From Flagellimonas abyssi (lineage in GTDB: Bacteria > Bacteroidota > Bacteroidia > Flavobacteriales > Flavobacteriaceae), in the NCBI RefSeq assembly GCF_019457905.1, contig NZ_JAHZSV010000003.1:1-64000 (forward strand): a stretch of 64,000 nucleotides of DNA, written 5' to 3'. How positions within the stretch are numbered: the first letter of the stretch is position 1; each line of letters opens with the position of its first letter. The notes under the pieces were generated by a model that saw nothing but the letters and a program-made list of their open reading frames with translations, was not told the origin of the DNA and did no database searches. Shown here piece after piece: positions 41,978 through 51,150 of the stretch. The translations under genes and the position numbers were made by a program.

Positions 41978-42604
41978 ATGAAAGCACATACGAAAGAAAC
42001 ACAAGCGACCATGTCGCCCAAAAAAGCCATTCAATTTTTGAAGGAGGGCAATGAGCGTTTCCAACGAAATTTAAAGGCAAACAGAAACCTTTTGGAACAG
42101 GTAAACGACACCAAAGACGGCCAATTTCCCTTTGCCACTATATTAAGCTGTATAGACTCTAGGGTGTCTGCGGAATTGGTTTTTGATCAAGGATTGGGAG
42201 ATATCTTCAGCGTTAGGATCGCGGGAAACTTTATCAACCAAGACATTTTGGGAAGTATGGAGTTTGGCTGCAAACTGGCAGGGACAAAGGCCATTGTGGT
42301 ATTGGGCCATACCAGTTGCGGTGCGGTAAAAGGTGCCTGTGACCATGCCAGAATGGGCAATTTAACCAGTTTGATCAATAAAATCGAACCAGCAGTTTAT
42401 GCAGTAAAGGAGCCAAAAGACGAATCCCTCAGGAACTCACAAAACCTAGAGTTTGTGGATGCCGTAGCCATGAAAAATGTGGAGATGGCCCTGGAAAACA
42501 TCAGGAACCAAAGTGTTATACTTAAAGAGATGGAAGAGAAAGGTGAAATCGCCATTGTAGGTGCCATGTACGACATCTCGGATGGTAAGGTTACTTTTCT
42601 TTAA
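41978..42604 (+). CDS. Beta-carbonic anhydrase
   Basis: A 208-residue zinc enzyme interconverting CO2 and bicarbonate. Zinc ligands Cys58 (in SCIDSR), His111 and Cys114 (in HTSCGA) and the Asp60-Arg62 dyad are all present. The length is normal for the class. There is no signal peptide; it is cytoplasmic. Together with the SulP gene 10 bp upstream it probably supplies or traps bicarbonate for carboxylation reactions. A terminator follows. Confidence 0.93.
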   Translation: MKAHTKETQATMSPKKAIQFLKEGNERFQRNLKANRNLLEQVNDTKDGQFPFATILSCIDSRVSAELVFDQGLGDIFSVRIAGNFINQDILGSMEFGCKLAGTKAIVVLGHTSCGAVKGACDHARMGNLTSLINKIEPAVYAVKEPKDESLRNSQNLEFVDAVAMKNVEMALENIRNQSVILKEMEEKGEIAIVGAMYDISDGKVTFL

Positions 42605-42626
42605 TCCAATAATACTTCAAATATAC

Positions 42627-42657
42627 AAGCCGATGGAACCATCGGCTTTATTTTTTT
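42627..42657 (+). terminator. Rho-independent terminator after carbonic anhydrase
   Basis: AAGCCGATGG pairs with CCATCGGCTT and is followed by T residues. The loop is formed by the inner GGAACC. It lies about 20 bp after the stop. Confidence 0.85.
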
Positions 42658-42720
42658 ATTCCAGTTATTTGGAGATACCGTCTGCATTGCAGTATTTTAC
42701 CCCTTCCTTTTTGATACAAC

Positions 42721-43413
42721 ATGATTCCAATAAAATTTCCAAATGATTCCGGGCCCATTTATTTGGAAACCGTGGAAGGAAGGCTTCCCGTAGAACCATT
42801 CAATACCTTTAGCAACTTAATCTTTTTGGTTTTGATCATTTATTGGGGAGTAAAGGTGTATAGAAACCCAAGAGAGCATCGGTTTTTGGCATGGGTTCTT
42901 CCTGTCATCGGAATTAGTTTTGTTGGAGGGACCATTTATCATGCAACACGCAGTCATGAGTTTTGGCTTCGTTTGGATTGGATGCCCATAATGTTCCTTT
43001 GTGGGGCTCTGGTTATCTATTTTATCTTCAAGCTCGTGGATTCTTGGTGGCAACGGCTGGTTTGGATCATCGTCTTGCTCGGAGCTTCTTTTTTATTACG
43101 GATTCTTCCCCTACCATCTGGGTTAAGAATTTCTTTGGGTTACATCATTACCGCTGCTACTATATTGATTCCCATCATCTGGTATTTAATCAAAACCAAA
43201 GGGAAAAATTTGGGCTTGGTGGTAATCGCCTTCCTCATTTTTGGGATTGCGATTTTCTTTCGGAGCATTGATCTCCATCAAAACTTCTTTCCTATGGGGA
43301 CCCATTGGCTTTGGCATCTTTTGGGTGGTATTGCAGTTCATTTTTTAATTACCTACATATTCAAGGACAATTTGCTAAATTTGTCCGCCAATAGCCAAAG
43401 TAGTCATGATTGA
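42721..43413 (+). CDS. Ceramidase-like integral membrane protein (CREST superfamily)
   Basis: A 230-residue protein with about seven membrane segments. The N-terminus EGRLPVEPFNTFSNLIFLV matches the CREST start (E...N..SN). A middle motif GTIYHATRSHEFWLRLDWMP carries His and Asp, and the C-terminal THWLWHLLGGIAVHF carries the paired His motif HxxxH. These four groups are the presumed metal-site residues of alkaline ceramidases and relatives. Flavobacteria make sphingolipid-like or sulfonolipid membrane lipids, so an amide-lipid hydrolase is a plausible inference. The last codons overlap the pheS start by 8 bp. Confidence 0.78.
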   Translation: MIPIKFPNDSGPIYLETVEGRLPVEPFNTFSNLIFLVLIIYWGVKVYRNPREHRFLAWVLPVIGISFVGGTIYHATRSHEFWLRLDWMPIMFLCGALVIYFIFKLVDSWWQRLVWIIVLLGASFLLRILPLPSGLRISLGYIITAATILIPIIWYLIKTKGKNLGLVVIAFLIFGIAIFFRSIDLHQNFFPMGTHWLWHLLGGIAVHFLITYIFKDNLLNLSANSQSSHD

Positions 43414-44425
43414 TACCATAAAGGAACATATTGCCGAAGTAGAAAAATTCACTTCGACATCCAAAGAAGAAATAGAGGCTTTCCGAATCAAATATTTGGG
43501 AAAAAAAGGTCTATTGAACGGTTTCTTTGCCGAATTCAAAAATGTTCCCAACGAACAGAAAAAAGAATTTGGACAAGTGGTCAATCAATTAAAAAATACA
43601 GCCACCGAAAAGGTGAACGCCTTAAAGAATGCTCTGGAAAATCAGGCCGAAACTGTTGGTAAATATGGCGACCTTACCCGCCCCGGCGAACCTGTTGAAA
43701 TAGGAGCGCGTCATCCCATCAGCATTGTAAAGAACCAAATCATCGATATTTTCTCCAGAATTGGCTTCAATGTTTCCGAAGGACCAGAGGTAGAGGATGA
43801 CTGGCACAATTTTACAGCTTTGAATTTGCCCGAGTATCATCCGGCAAGGGATATGCAGGATACCTTTTTTATTCAAACGGACCCGGATATATTATTGCGC
43901 ACCCACACCTCATCTGTACAGGTACGATATATGGAGGCCAATAAACCGCCCATTAGGACGATTTCTCCTGGACGTGTGTATAGGAACGAGGCTATTTCCG
44001 CCCGCTCGCATTGCTTTTTCCATCAGGTTGAAGGTTTGTACGTGGACAAGAACGTATCGTTTGCGGATTTGAAGCAGACCTTGCAATATTTCACATCCGA
44101 AATGTTCGGGAAGTCCAAAATCAGGTTACGCCCATCCTATTTTCCATTTACGGAACCCAGTGCCGAAGTTGACGTCTATTGGGGGCTTGAAACTGAAACG
44201 GATTACCGTATGACCAAGGGTACCGGTTGGCTGGAAATTATGGGCTGTGGCATGGTAGACCCCAACGTACTTAAAAATTGTGGGATAGACCCAGAGGTAT
44301 ATTCCGGGTTTGCCTTTGGTATGGGGATAGACCGTATTGCGTTGCTATTGCACCAAATTTCCGATATACGATTGCTCAGCGAAAATGATGTCCGCTTTTT
44401 GGAGCAGTTCAAAAGCGCACTGTAA
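43406..44425 (+). CDS. pheS: Phenylalanine--tRNA ligase subunit alpha
   Basis: A 339-residue class II aminoacyl-tRNA synthetase subunit. An N-terminal coiled coil (HIAEVEKFTSTSKEEIEAFR) leads into the catalytic core: NFTALNLPEYHPARDMQDTFF, LRTHTSSVQVRYM, PGRVYRNEAISARSHCFFHQ, and the C-terminal GSGxGxR-type motif FAFGMGIDRIALLLHQI. It charges tRNA-Phe together with PheT, which is not in the window. The start overlaps the ceramidase-like gene by 8 bp. Confidence 0.95.
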   Translation: MIDTIKEHIAEVEKFTSTSKEEIEAFRIKYLGKKGLLNGFFAEFKNVPNEQKKEFGQVVNQLKNTATEKVNALKNALENQAETVGKYGDLTRPGEPVEIGARHPISIVKNQIIDIFSRIGFNVSEGPEVEDDWHNFTALNLPEYHPARDMQDTFFIQTDPDILLRTHTSSVQVRYMEANKPPIRTISPGRVYRNEAISARSHCFFHQVEGLYVDKNVSFADLKQTLQYFTSEMFGKSKIRLRPSYFPFTEPSAEVDVYWGLETETDYRMTKGTGWLEIMGCGMVDPNVLKNCGIDPEVYSGFAFGMGIDRIALLLHQISDIRLLSENDVRFLEQFKSAL

Positions 44426-44434
44426 ACCCAAATC

Positions 44435-44833
44435 ATGAAAAAGGATATTGAAATTCCTGTAGCCAAGGATGTCCACGTTGTGGTAATCCGGGAGTGGAAC
44501 GATAAATTTCTATCCAAAGAATGGAACGCATATCTCATCAATAATCGTTCTGACACAATAGAAATGACCATTGTAGTTTCCAAAGGTTTTGATGGGGATA
44601 AGAAAACATCCACCATGCGTCACGGTATTGGGATCGTGGATGCAAAGTCCTTCAAAAAAATTGAGTTTTTACAAGAAGAGGTGCTAGCCCTCAACAATGA
44701 GTTCTTTGTTACGTTTTTTGCCGAGAACAAACTCTTTGAAAAAAGGTTCCTGTTTCCCAAAAATACCATATCCGAAAACAGTCTTACCGCCATTCCCATT
44801 ATAGAAAAAGATGGGATTCTTCCTGAAGATTGA
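44435..44833 (+). CDS. Conserved hypothetical protein downstream of pheS
   Basis: A 132-residue soluble protein, 9 bp after pheS and probably cotranscribed. It is strand-rich and compact (VHVVVIREWNDKFLSKEWNA, IEMTIVVSKGFDGDKKTS, FVTFFAENKLFEKRFLF) with no signal peptide or membrane segment. Homologues in Flavobacteriaceae are sometimes labelled as a synthetase subunit because of position; I see no synthetase motif, so I leave it unnamed. Confidence 0.75.
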   Translation: MKKDIEIPVAKDVHVVVIREWNDKFLSKEWNAYLINNRSDTIEMTIVVSKGFDGDKKTSTMRHGIGIVDAKSFKKIEFLQEEVLALNNEFFVTFFAENKLFEKRFLFPKNTISENSLTAIPIIEKDGILPED

Positions 44834-44880
44834 TTTATCAAATAAAATCAAGATTTCACTTTTAACAAACATTTAGGTTC

Positions 44881-44908
44881 AATTAGTTCGGTTAGTTCCG
44901 AACCAATT
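44881..44908. promoter_or_regulatory. 28-bp near-perfect palindrome, probable operator of the efflux operon
   Basis: AATTAGTTCGG, six bases, then CCGAACCAATT form 11-bp arms that pair at 10 positions. The site ends 1 bp before the -7 element at 44910, so a bound regulator would block transcription of the GbsR gene and probably the efflux genes. It also contains the direct repeat TTAGTTC, spaced 9 bp. Confidence 0.65.
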
Positions 44909-44909
44909 G

Positions 44910-44917
44910 TAAATTTG
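44910..44917 (+). promoter_or_regulatory. -7 element TAAATTTG of the efflux operon
   Basis: TAAATTTG matches the TAnnTTTG consensus, 19 bp before the regulator ATG at 44937, leaving a short leader. The palindrome at 44881-44908 abuts it. Confidence 0.6.
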
Positions 44918-44936
44918 CGCCTTCAAAATCCATCTT

Positions 44937-45416
44937 ATGGAAAAATCGAAGGAAGAAATTGTAGAAACTATTGGTCTTCACTTAGAAGAGGAACATAATC
45001 TACCTCCATTGGCGGCTCGAATTTATGCCATCCTAATTTTGACCGACAAGGACGGTTTGACCTTTGATAGCTGCCTAGACAGGTTAAGTGCGAGCAAAAG
45101 TTCTATATCAACTTCAATCAATCTATTGGTGAACATGGGCCTTGTCACCTATTTCACCAAGTCCGGTGACCGAAAGAGATATTTTAAAACTGCGAAGAAG
45201 AAAACTTTCTTTTTATCCAAACTCCAGGAAAACTTAAAGCGTATTGAAAGTGAAAAGCACATTATCACTTTGGTAATGGGGTATCACGAACAATACTGTC
45301 CTAAAAAATTTGAGGAAGGGCAAGTCCGCACCAGGGTATATCTGGATTATGTGAACGAAACCGAAAAAACCTTAAAAAAATCGATCAAGAAACTCGAATC
45401 AATTTTAAATGAGTAG
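44937..45416 (+). CDS. GbsR/MarR family transcriptional regulator of the RND operon
   Basis: A 159-residue winged-helix regulator. LPPLAARIYAILILTDKDGLTF, FDSCLDRLSASKSSISTSIN and LVNMGLVTYFTKSGDRKRYF match the GbsR/MarR DNA-binding domain with a helical C-terminal dimer region. It is the first gene of the operon and its frame runs 8 bp into an alternative start of the adaptor gene. Autoregulation through the adjacent palindrome is inferred. The inducer is unknown. Confidence 0.87.
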   Translation: MEKSKEEIVETIGLHLEEEHNLPPLAARIYAILILTDKDGLTFDSCLDRLSASKSSISTSINLLVNMGLVTYFTKSGDRKRYFKTAKKKTFFLSKLQENLKRIESEKHIITLVMGYHEQYCPKKFEEGQVRTRVYLDYVNETEKTLKKSIKKLESILNE

Positions 45417-45456
45417 TCACTCCAACAACCAAAAAAATAGCAAAGTAATTTCGTAC

Positions 45457-46533
45457 ATGAAAACAATCAAATCAATCTTAGCATCATCAAGTGTACTTTT
45501 ATTCATAGCCTGTGGAGGTAAAGATCAACAACAAGCCCCTGCACAGCAAGCGCCATCGCTGAAAGTAAGCACTTTGGAAAAGCAGGACATAACGCTTTTC
45601 GATTCATATTCCACCAACATTCAAGGTGTCCAAAACGTTGAGATCTGGCCAAAGGTCTCTGGTTTTGTACAGCATATTTATGTGGAAGAAGGCCAAAAAG
45701 TAACCAAGGGCCAGTTATTGTTCAAACTGGAGACACAAACCTTGTCACAAGACGCTGAAGCGGCTAAGGCTGCCGTCAACGTTGCACAAGTAGAAGTGGA
45801 CAAATTGGTTCCATTGGTAGAGAAAAACATTATTAGCGAAGTACAACTGGAAACGGCAAAAGCCCAATTGCAACAAGCAAAAAGCAATTATAGCAGTATT
45901 GCCGCAAACATTGGCTATTCCAATATTGTTAGCCCGGTAAACGGTTACATTGGCGAAATACCCTATAAAGTTGGTGCCTTGGTAAGTAGTACCATGGGAA
46001 ATCCATTGACTGTGGTGTCCGATATCAGTGGTATACGCGCCTATTTCTCCATGAACGAAAAACAGCTCCTTAAGATGAAGAGCCAAATGACAGGCGATGG
46101 GTCTACAGCTTCTTCAGAGAACGCACCAGAAGTTGAATTGGAGATGATCAATGGCGAGACATACCCTCAAAAAGGGAAGATTGCCATGGTGAACAATATC
46201 ATCAACCCAACTACCGGAAGCGTAACATTGAGGGCCGATTTTGATAATCCCAACCTTTTGTTGAGTTCGGGTAGTACAGGTACCATTAAAGTTCCATCCA
46301 CTTATGAAGATGTATTTGTTATCCCTCAATTTGCGACTGTTGATCTTCAGGGCACCAAAATGGTGTACATAGTAAACGATGATAATACCGTAAAAACGGT
46401 TCCATTGACCATTACGGCACAGACCAATAAAGAATTCATCGTAAAAGATGGATTGGAAAATGGAAGCACCATCGTTACCGAGGGCGTATCCAAGCTTAAA
46501 GACGGTCAGACCATCAATCCTGTAAAACAATAA
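45457..46533 (+). CDS. RND efflux periplasmic adaptor (membrane fusion protein)
   Basis: A 358-residue lipoprotein; ATG 45457 is chosen because it begins a signal with lipobox FIACGG near residue 19, while ATG 45409 adds a hydrophilic lead. Features in order are a biotinyl-lipoyl-like half (VEIWPKVSGFVQHIYVEEGQ), an alpha-hairpin (AEAAKAAVNVAQVEVDKLVP; AKAQLQQAKSNYSSIAAN), the second lipoyl half (YSNIVSPVNGYIGEIPYKVG) and a beta-barrel. It links the inner membrane pump to the outer membrane channel, and is the second gene of the operon. Confidence 0.93.
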   Translation: MKTIKSILASSSVLLFIACGGKDQQQAPAQQAPSLKVSTLEKQDITLFDSYSTNIQGVQNVEIWPKVSGFVQHIYVEEGQKVTKGQLLFKLETQTLSQDAEAAKAAVNVAQVEVDKLVPLVEKNIISEVQLETAKAQLQQAKSNYSSIAANIGYSNIVSPVNGYIGEIPYKVGALVSSTMGNPLTVVSDISGIRAYFSMNEKQLLKMKSQMTGDGSTASSENAPEVELEMINGETYPQKGKIAMVNNIINPTTGSVTLRADFDNPNLLLSSGSTGTIKVPSTYEDVFVIPQFATVDLQGTKMVYIVNDDNTVKTVPLTITAQTNKEFIVKDGLENGSTIVTEGVSKLKDGQTINPVKQ

Positions 46534-46559
46534 TTACAATCCTATAGAACAAGATATTT

Positions 46560-49500
46560 ATGTTCCAAAAATTTATAGATAGACCCGTACTCTCCACGGT
46601 AATATCCGTTATCATAGTGATATTGGGTATCCTTGGTCTTACTACATTGCCCGTAGAACAATATCCAGAGATTGCTCCGCCTACCGTTCAGGTTACCGCC
46701 AACTATACCGGTGCGAACGCCGAAACGGTACTTAAGAGTGTGGTAATCCCGTTGGAAGAGCAAATAAATGGTGTAGAGGGCATGACCTACATGACCTCAT
46801 CTGCCAGTAACGACGGTGCTGCCAACATCAGTGTGTTCTTTGAACTTGGTGTTGACCCGGATATTGCCGCGGTAAACGTGCAGAACCGTGTAGCAAGGGC
46901 CAATAGTTTATTGCCGCAAGAAGTGATCAATACCGGTGTTACCACCCAAAAAGCACAGAACAGTGCCTTGTTGTTCTTCTCCATTTTTTCTGAAAATGAG
47001 GATTATGATGCAACATTCGTAGAAAACTATGCCAAAATCAACTTGGTCCCCCAACTGCAAAGGATCAAAGGTGTAGGTAACGTTAACGTATTCGGTTCCA
47101 AGGATTATTCCATGCGTATTTGGATTTCTCCAGATAAGATGGCCGCCTATAACTTGGTACCGGCTGATATCCAAGCTGCTTTAAGGGAACAAAACACCGA
47201 AGCTGCTACGGGGAAAATCGGAGAAAATGCCGATGGTATTTTCGAATATGTGATGAAGTACAAAGGGCGATTGTCCGATGTCGCCGAGTATGAAAACATT
47301 ATTCTTAGGACCACCGATGATGGCGGGTTCCTACGACTAAAGGATGTTGCCGAAATTGAGCTGGGCGCATTGAGCTACGTTAGAAAAAACTCTGGTATGG
47401 GAAACCCCGGTGTTGCCGTGGGGGTTTACCAAACCTCTGGTTCCAATGCAAAGGAAATCATCGATGAGATCGAGAACATCTTGGAATCTTCCAAAGCGGA
47501 TTTTCCTTCTGGACTGGACTACGTAATCCCCTTTAACTCCAAAGATTTCTTGGATGCCTCGATAGATCACGTAGTCAAGACACTGATAGAGGCCTTTATT
47601 CTGGTGTTCATCGTGGTATTCCTGTTCTTACAGGATTTCAGGTCCACACTGATTCCGGCAATCGCGGTACCCGTGGCCATTATTGGTACGTTCTTTTTCC
47701 TGCAATTGTTCGGATATTCCATAAACATGCTTACACTTTTTGCCATGATATTGGCAATCGGTATTGTGGTGGATGATGCGATTGTTGTGGTAGAAGCGGT
47801 ACACGCCAAATTGGAAGAAGGTGCCGATTCCGCCAAAACGGCGACAAAAAATGCGATGAGCGAGATTTCGGGTGCCATTATATCCATAACCTTGGTAATG
47901 TCCGCAGTGTTTATCCCTGTGTCCTTTATACAAGGTTCGTCGGGTGTATTCTACCAACAGTTCGGTATCACCTTGGCCGTGGCCATCTTGATCTCGGCTA
48001 TCAACGCCTTGACCTTGAGCCCCGCATTGGCAGCGTTGTTCTTAAAGCCACATAACCACGAAAAAGGTAAAAAATCCAATTTATTGAACAGGTTTTTTAA
48101 CGCCTTCAACGTTGGGTTCACGGCAATGACCAATAAATATACCAATTCCATAGGGACATTGGTGAAACGTAAATGGGTAACTCTTGCTCTTTTAGTGGGC
48201 TTTAGTATTTTGGCCATCTTCTTGTTTCGATCAACACCATCCGGTTTCGTTCCCGATGAAGACCGTGGAATGATTTTTGCCAACGTGAGCATGCCTCCGG
48301 GAACAACGATAGAAAAGACAGAGGAAACAATCATGAAACTGGATTCCATTTATGAATCCATGGACGTGATCGATGCACGGATGAGTGTTTCCGGTTTCAG
48401 TTTGTTGAACCGCGTGAGTGCAGGTTCGTATGCATTCTCCATTATGAAACTGAAAGATTGGAGCGAGAGGGATGCGGATTCACTGTCGGTAGGTGCCACC
48501 ATGCAACGTTTGTACGCCACTACCGCAGGTTTCAATGATGCCCAAATCATCTATTTCACGCCTCCCAGTATTCAAGGTTTTGGTACAAGTTCCGGATTTG
48601 AGGTACAACTACAGAGCAAGACCGGTGAGGATTGGAACTCCATCAACGATGTAAAAAATCAGTTTTTGGGCGCCCTTAATGCTAGGCCCGAAGTGCAATA
48701 TGCGATATCCCAGTTCGACCCCGGTTTCCCTCAGTTCGATTTGGACATCGATATGGAAAAAGTGAAAATGGCAGGGCTTACCGCGACCGATATTTTCAAC
48801 GCGCTACAAGGCTATTTTGGTGGAATCTACGCTACAGATTTTAACAGGTTTGGTAAACAATATCGTGTAATGATACAGGCCAAACCGGAAGATAGAGCCA
48901 ATGAAAATTCGTTGAACCACATTTTTGTGAGAAACGGTGATGGCGAATCCGTGGCCGTAAGCCAGTTCGTAGACCTGAAAAAAATATATGGCCCGGAAGT
49001 GGTACAGCGATTCAACCTATTGAGTTCTGTAAGCATTACTGGTGTTCCCAACCCAGGATATAGTACTGGTGATGCCATTACAGCGATTGAAGAAGTAGCT
49101 GCAGAGGTATTGCCGAATTCTTACACCTACGATTATTCCGGATTGACAAGGGAAGAGAGCAACGCCGGTGCACAAACCATCATCATTTTTATCTTGAGTT
49201 TGGTATTTGTTTACTTCCTATTAAGCGCGCAGTATGAAAGTTACATTTTGCCATTTTCGATATTGCTATCGTTGCCATTTGGTATAGCAGGAGCCATTCT
49301 TTTCATCAATCTGGCCGGGCTACAGAACAATATCTACTTCCAGATCGCATTGATCATGTTGATAGGTCTGTTGGCCAAAAACGCAATTTTGATCGTCGAA
49401 TTTGCACTTCAGCGTAGAAAGGCCGGACTATCCCTGTTCGATGCCGCCGCAGATGGCGCGCGAGCAAGGCTCCGTCCTATTTTGATGACTTCCTTTGCAT

Positions 49501-49706
49501 TTATTTTCGGTCTGTTGCCATTGGCACTTTCATCGGGAATCGGGGCCATCGGAAACCAATCCATTGGTGTGAGTGCCGTTGGGGGAATGCTAGTGGGTAC
49601 CATTTTGGGTGTGTTCATCATACCAGTGCTCTTTGTGGTGTTCCAGGCACTTCAGGAAAAAATATCAGGTAAGCCGGAAGAACTTCAAAATGTAAACAAT
49701 GCCTAA
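46560..49706 (+). CDS. RND family multidrug efflux permease (HAE1/AcrB type)
   Basis: A 1048-residue inner membrane pump. It starts MFQKFIDRPVLSTVISVIIV and contains the RND repeats VEQYPEIAPPTVQVTANYTG and TFVENYAKINLVPQL, the proton-relay region IGIVVDDAIVVVEAVHAKLE (acidic pair in TM4), and the second-half RLRPILMTSFAFIFG. The length and order match AcrB/MexB. It is proton-driven and exports hydrophobic drugs, bile-like compounds or dyes. Substrates are unknown. The stop overlaps the longer reading of the next gene by 8 bp. Confidence 0.95.
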   Translation: MFQKFIDRPVLSTVISVIIVILGILGLTTLPVEQYPEIAPPTVQVTANYTGANAETVLKSVVIPLEEQINGVEGMTYMTSSASNDGAANISVFFELGVDPDIAAVNVQNRVARANSLLPQEVINTGVTTQKAQNSALLFFSIFSENEDYDATFVENYAKINLVPQLQRIKGVGNVNVFGSKDYSMRIWISPDKMAAYNLVPADIQAALREQNTEAATGKIGENADGIFEYVMKYKGRLSDVAEYENIILRTTDDGGFLRLKDVAEIELGALSYVRKNSGMGNPGVAVGVYQTSGSNAKEIIDEIENILESSKADFPSGLDYVIPFNSKDFLDASIDHVVKTLIEAFILVFIVVFLFLQDFRSTLIPAIAVPVAIIGTFFFLQLFGYSINMLTLFAMILAIGIVVDDAIVVVEAVHAKLEEGADSAKTATKNAMSEISGAIISITLVMSAVFIPVSFIQGSSGVFYQQFGITLAVAILISAINALTLSPALAALFLKPHNHEKGKKSNLLNRFFNAFNVGFTAMTNKYTNSIGTLVKRKWVTLALLVGFSILAIFLFRSTPSGFVPDEDRGMIFANVSMPPGTTIEKTEETIMKLDSIYESMDVIDARMSVSGFSLLNRVSAGSYAFSIMKLKDWSERDADSLSVGATMQRLYATTAGFNDAQIIYFTPPSIQGFGTSSGFEVQLQSKTGEDWNSINDVKNQFLGALNARPEVQYAISQFDPGFPQFDLDIDMEKVKMAGLTATDIFNALQGYFGGIYATDFNRFGKQYRVMIQAKPEDRANENSLNHIFVRNGDGESVAVSQFVDLKKIYGPEVVQRFNLLSSVSITGVPNPGYSTGDAITAIEEVAAEVLPNSYTYDYSGLTREESNAGAQTIIIFILSLVFVYFLLSAQYESYILPFSILLSLPFGIAGAILFINLAGLQNNIYFQIALIMLIGLLAKNAILIVEFALQRRKAGLSLFDAAADGARARLRPILMTSFAFIFGLLPLALSSGIGAIGNQSIGVSAVGGMLVGTILGVFIIPVLFVVFQALQEKISGKPEELQNVNNA

Positions 49707-49737
49707 TTATCCTTTGATCAAACAAAGTATATCAACC

Positions 49738-51138
49738 ATGAAAATAAAATCCACATATAAACTGCTCTTGGTACTTTCGGCGCCACTTTTATTGCAATCA
49801 TGCTTTGTGGCCAAGAATTATTCAAGACCGGAAATAGAGACCGAGAATCTCTACCGAACCGATAATCTGCCACAGGACAGCATTTCCATGGCCGATGTAT
49901 CTTGGAGGGACCTGTTCAACGATGAACAATTAAAATCATATATAGAACAAGGTCTAGAAAACAACATTGATATTAGAATAGCGCTACAAAATGTAGTGGC
50001 GGCAGAAGCCTATGTAAAGCAAGGAAAGGCTGGATATTACCCTACCCTATCCGGAACGGCTAGCTTTACAAGGACCAAAAACTCCGAAAACAGTCAGTTT
50101 GGTAGTTTTTTCACACGTCCATTGGAACAATATGAATTGTCCGGTAGCCTTTCTTGGGAAGCGGATATTTGGGGTAAGATCAGGAGCAATAAAAGAGCCT
50201 TTAGCGCCTCCTATCTGCAGAGTGTATCGGCGCATCAAGCGGTTAAGACCAACTTGATAGCCAATATTGCCGCTACCTACTATCAATTATTGGCACTGGA
50301 CAAACAATTGGAGGTTGCTAATCAAACCTTGGAAGCCAGAAAGAACAGTTTGGAGACCACTGTTGCCTTAAAAGATGCGGGACAGGTAACCGAAGTTGCC
50401 GTTAAGCAGACCGAGGCACAGGTACATACGACCGAAATAATTGTAATCGACCTTGAGAACAACATTAAGTTGCTCGAAAATGCCTTCAGTATATTACTGG
50501 GCGAGGCGCCGCAAAAAATTCAACGTGGTAAATTGGACGACCAATCCATCGAAACTGAGTTGAGCACAGGTGTTCCTTATTTGCTTCTTGCCAACCGCCC
50601 CGACGTAATGCAGGCAGAATATGGCCTAATCAACGCTTTTGAATTGACCAATGTGGCAAAGAGCAGTCTATATCCTTCCTTAAGCCTTTCCGCCACTGGC
50701 GGCTTTCAGAGTCTCGAATTTGATAATTGGTTAGATGCCAGTTCACTATTTTCGACTTTGGTCGGCTCGCTGACCCAGCCTATTTTCAATGGCAGACGAT
50801 TAAGAACGCAAATGGAAGTAGCCAAGGCACAGCAGGAACAGGCACTGTTAAATTACAAACAAGCTTTGCTTACAGCGGGTAGAGAGGTCAGCGATGCCCT
50901 CTACACTTATGAAGCTGAGACCGAAAAATTGGAAGCTCGCTCCAAGGAACTCGATGCATACGCCACAGCAGAAGATTATTCCGAAGAACTGCTGAACAAT
51001 GGTCTGGCCAATTATTTGGAAGTATTGACCGCACGTCAAAATGCATTGAACTCCGAGCTTAACTTGGTAGACTCACAATATTTACGATTGAGTGCCATTG
51101 TGGAACTGTACAGGGCCCTAGGAGGGGGCTGGAAATAA
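49738..51138 (+). CDS. TolC-like outer membrane efflux lipoprotein (NodT family)
   Basis: A 466-residue outer membrane channel. ATG 49738 gives MKIKSTYKLLLVLSAPLLLQSC with lipobox Cys22; ATG 49699 would overlap the pump gene. NodT-type repeats are present: WRDLFNDEQLKSYIEQGLEN, YYPTLSGTASFTR, LSWEADIWGKIRSNK, VTEVAVKQTEAQVHT, TQPIFNGRRLRTQMEVAKAQ. It completes the tripartite pump with the adaptor and permease. Confidence 0.93.
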   Translation: MKIKSTYKLLLVLSAPLLLQSCFVAKNYSRPEIETENLYRTDNLPQDSISMADVSWRDLFNDEQLKSYIEQGLENNIDIRIALQNVVAAEAYVKQGKAGYYPTLSGTASFTRTKNSENSQFGSFFTRPLEQYELSGSLSWEADIWGKIRSNKRAFSASYLQSVSAHQAVKTNLIANIAATYYQLLALDKQLEVANQTLEARKNSLETTVALKDAGQVTEVAVKQTEAQVHTTEIIVIDLENNIKLLENAFSILLGEAPQKIQRGKLDDQSIETELSTGVPYLLLANRPDVMQAEYGLINAFELTNVAKSSLYPSLSLSATGGFQSLEFDNWLDASSLFSTLVGSLTQPIFNGRRLRTQMEVAKAQQEQALLNYKQALLTAGREVSDALYTYEAETEKLEARSKELDAYATAEDYSEELLNNGLANYLEVLTARQNALNSELNLVDSQYLRLSAIVELYRALGGGWK

Positions 51139-51150
51139 AATTTTTGCTCT

